42,302 bases of DNA from an uncultured Clostridia bacterium (GTDB lineage Bacteria; Bacillota; Clostridia; Christensenellales; Borkfalkiaceae), in assembly GCA_945917475.1 (NCBI GenBank), contig CAMEHL010000003.1, forward strand, positions 1 through 42,302, in the 5' to 3' direction. Within the stretch, counting starts at the first letter, position 1. Each line of letters starts with the position of its first letter. Shown one piece after another: positions 41,787-42,302 of the stretch. The notes beneath the pieces were generated by a model. The model did not search any database. It was not told where the DNA came from and saw only the letters and a list, made by a program, of their open reading frames with translations. The position numbers were made by a program, and so were the translations under genes.

Positions 41787-41890
41787 AACACGATAAGTAA
41801 AAAAAACGAGCATACAGGATACGAATTCAGATAATCTCATACCCCTGCTCGCCGTATCGGTTTTTCAACCGTGTTCCCGTTTATCGTGTT
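41787..41890. other. Structured non-coding stretch with nested inverted repeats
   Basis: Outer arms AACACGATAA (41787-41796) and TTATCGTGTT (41881-41890) enclose CGAGCA (41807-41812) with TGCTCG (41846-41851) and GATACG (41818-41823) with CGTATC (41853-41858). The two inner pairs cross, so they would form a pseudoknot. A hairpin CGGTT/AACCG (41858-41871) follows. Read on the minus strand, the TGCTCG arm is followed by eight T residues, as in a terminator. No ORF of note lies in the 41682-41972 region. It could be a structured RNA, an attenuator-like terminator or a miniature element; I cannot say which. Confidence 0.45.
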
Positions 41891-41972
41891 TGACTCTTAA
41901 AAAATATCCGAAAGATAAAAAGGCAGCACGAAAAATGCCGTCTGACCGTTTTTCTAAAATAAATTTTCATTT

Positions 41973-42008
41973 GTAAAAGCCGTAGTACAAGTTAATTACG
42001 GCTTTTAC
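41973..42008 (-). terminator. Hairpin after the ADP-ribosylglycohydrolase gene
   Basis: GTAAAAGCCGTA pairs perfectly with TACGGCTTTTAC (12 bp, 12-nt loop), three bases past the stop codon. The T-run is inside the stem rather than after it. Confidence 0.6.
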
Positions 42009-42011
42009 GAA

Positions 42012-42302
42012 TTAAAACGCTTTTTCGCAAAGTTCTTCAATATATTCTCTTTTAATTAACGCATTTCGCCATTCTTCAGGAATAGCGTCGTAACCGTAAA
42101 CCGCGCCTGCCAATCCGCCTGCAATCGCTCCGACAGTATCCGTATCTTCACCAAGATTTACTGCTTTCAACACGCAATCTTTATAACTGCTCGTCGTTAA
42201 TAAACACCATAACGACGCTTCTAACGTATCAACAACGTAACCGCTGCTTTTTATATCGTTCCTTTTAGTAATTATAAACGTTCTGCTAAAAATTCTGGCG
42301 TA
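42012..42302 (-). CDS. ADP-ribosylglycohydrolase family protein (C-terminal part)
   Basis: This is absent from the ORF track because its start lies beyond the window. Reading the minus strand from the edge gives 96 residues ending CEKAF and TAA. The family signatures are SSGYVVDTLEASLWCLL and NLGEDTDTVGAIAGGLAGA. The DTDT block supplies the C-terminal Mg/Mn-binding residues of DraG/ARH-type enzymes, which remove ADP-ribose from proteins or small molecules. It ends with IPEEWRNALIKREYIEELC, the typical C-terminal helix region. The substrate and upstream context are outside the window. Confidence 0.88.
   Translation of the reverse strand, partial: YARIFSRTFIITKRNDIKSSGYVVDTLEASLWCLLTTSSYKDCVLKAVNLGEDTDTVGAIAGGLAGAVYGYDAIPEEWRNALIKREYIEELCEKAF

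Noticed and set aside
41787-41890. Insertion sequence or attachment site suggested by terminal inverted repeats
   Set aside because: Only 104 bases, no transposase, no clear target-site duplication seen; kept only as a structured element.
1-42302. CRISPR array, tRNA, rRNA, phage or conjugative genes
   Set aside because: No regularly spaced repeats, tRNA-like cloverleaf, rRNA segment, integrase, transposase, capsid or conjugation protein was recognised on either strand.

Overview
The window looks like chromosomal DNA from a Gram-positive bacterium of the Bacillota, most likely an uncultured gut-type member of the Clostridia. The basis is the rpsF-ssb-rpsR operon, an HD-domain CCA-adding enzyme, YitT/DUF2179 and DagK-type proteins, many lipoproteins with lipoboxes, strong SD sequences (AGGAG), near-consensus TTGACA-17-TATAAT promoters, and a carbohydrate ABC transporter without its own ATPase. 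TGA is used as a stop, so the code looks standard. The genus cannot be determined from sequence reading alone.

Region 1 (1-7.6 kb) is mostly core genome: the tail of an unknown + strand gene, thiamine pyrophosphokinase, a non-coding stretch of about 800 bp with two candidate small RNAs, a four-helix membrane protein, a small lipoprotein, the rpsF-ssb-rpsR operon with a structured leader, the CCA-adding enzyme, and a divergent diacylglycerol-kinase-like gene followed by a YitT transporter-like gene.

Region 2 (7.6-19 kb) is accessory. A GH20-type hexosaminidase and a LacI-family regulator read leftwards. A six-gene operon reads rightwards from a strong promoter: ceramidase-N-like hydrolase, MATE exporter, fucose-isomerase-like protein, CapA-like protein, M20 amidohydrolase and MFS transporter. 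A perfect 15-bp palindrome between the two arms is a likely LacI-family operator.

Region 3 (19-36.7 kb) is a leftward glycan-use locus. In transcription order it encodes a modular lipoprotein, a sugar-binding lipoprotein, two CUT1 permeases, a large secreted Ig-like protein, an exported DUF4838 lipoprotein, a cytoplasmic DUF4838 paralogue, an uncharacterised TIM-barrel glycosidase-like protein and a GH36-like alpha-galactosidase. A second promoter with tandem 18-bp repeats sits before the last two genes. A divergent AraC-family activator at 36.9 kb is the probable local regulator.

Region 4 (37.8-42.3 kb) holds strong terminators, a 1204-residue metallophosphoesterase lipoprotein with InlB-type repeats that shares a C-terminal module with the lipoprotein of region 3, a structured non-coding stretch, and the C-terminal end of an ADP-ribosylglycohydrolase.

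Inferred overall logic: surface lipoproteins bind or trim a decorated glycan outside the cell, the ABC transporter imports oligosaccharides using an ATPase encoded elsewhere, and cytoplasmic GH36, GH20, DUF4838 and GH-like enzymes, none with a signal peptide, finish degradation. The combination of hexosaminidase, alpha-galactosidase and ceramidase-like genes suggests host glycoconjugates, possibly glycosphingolipids, but this is a hypothesis. No CRISPR array, tRNA, rRNA, transposase or phage gene was recognised.
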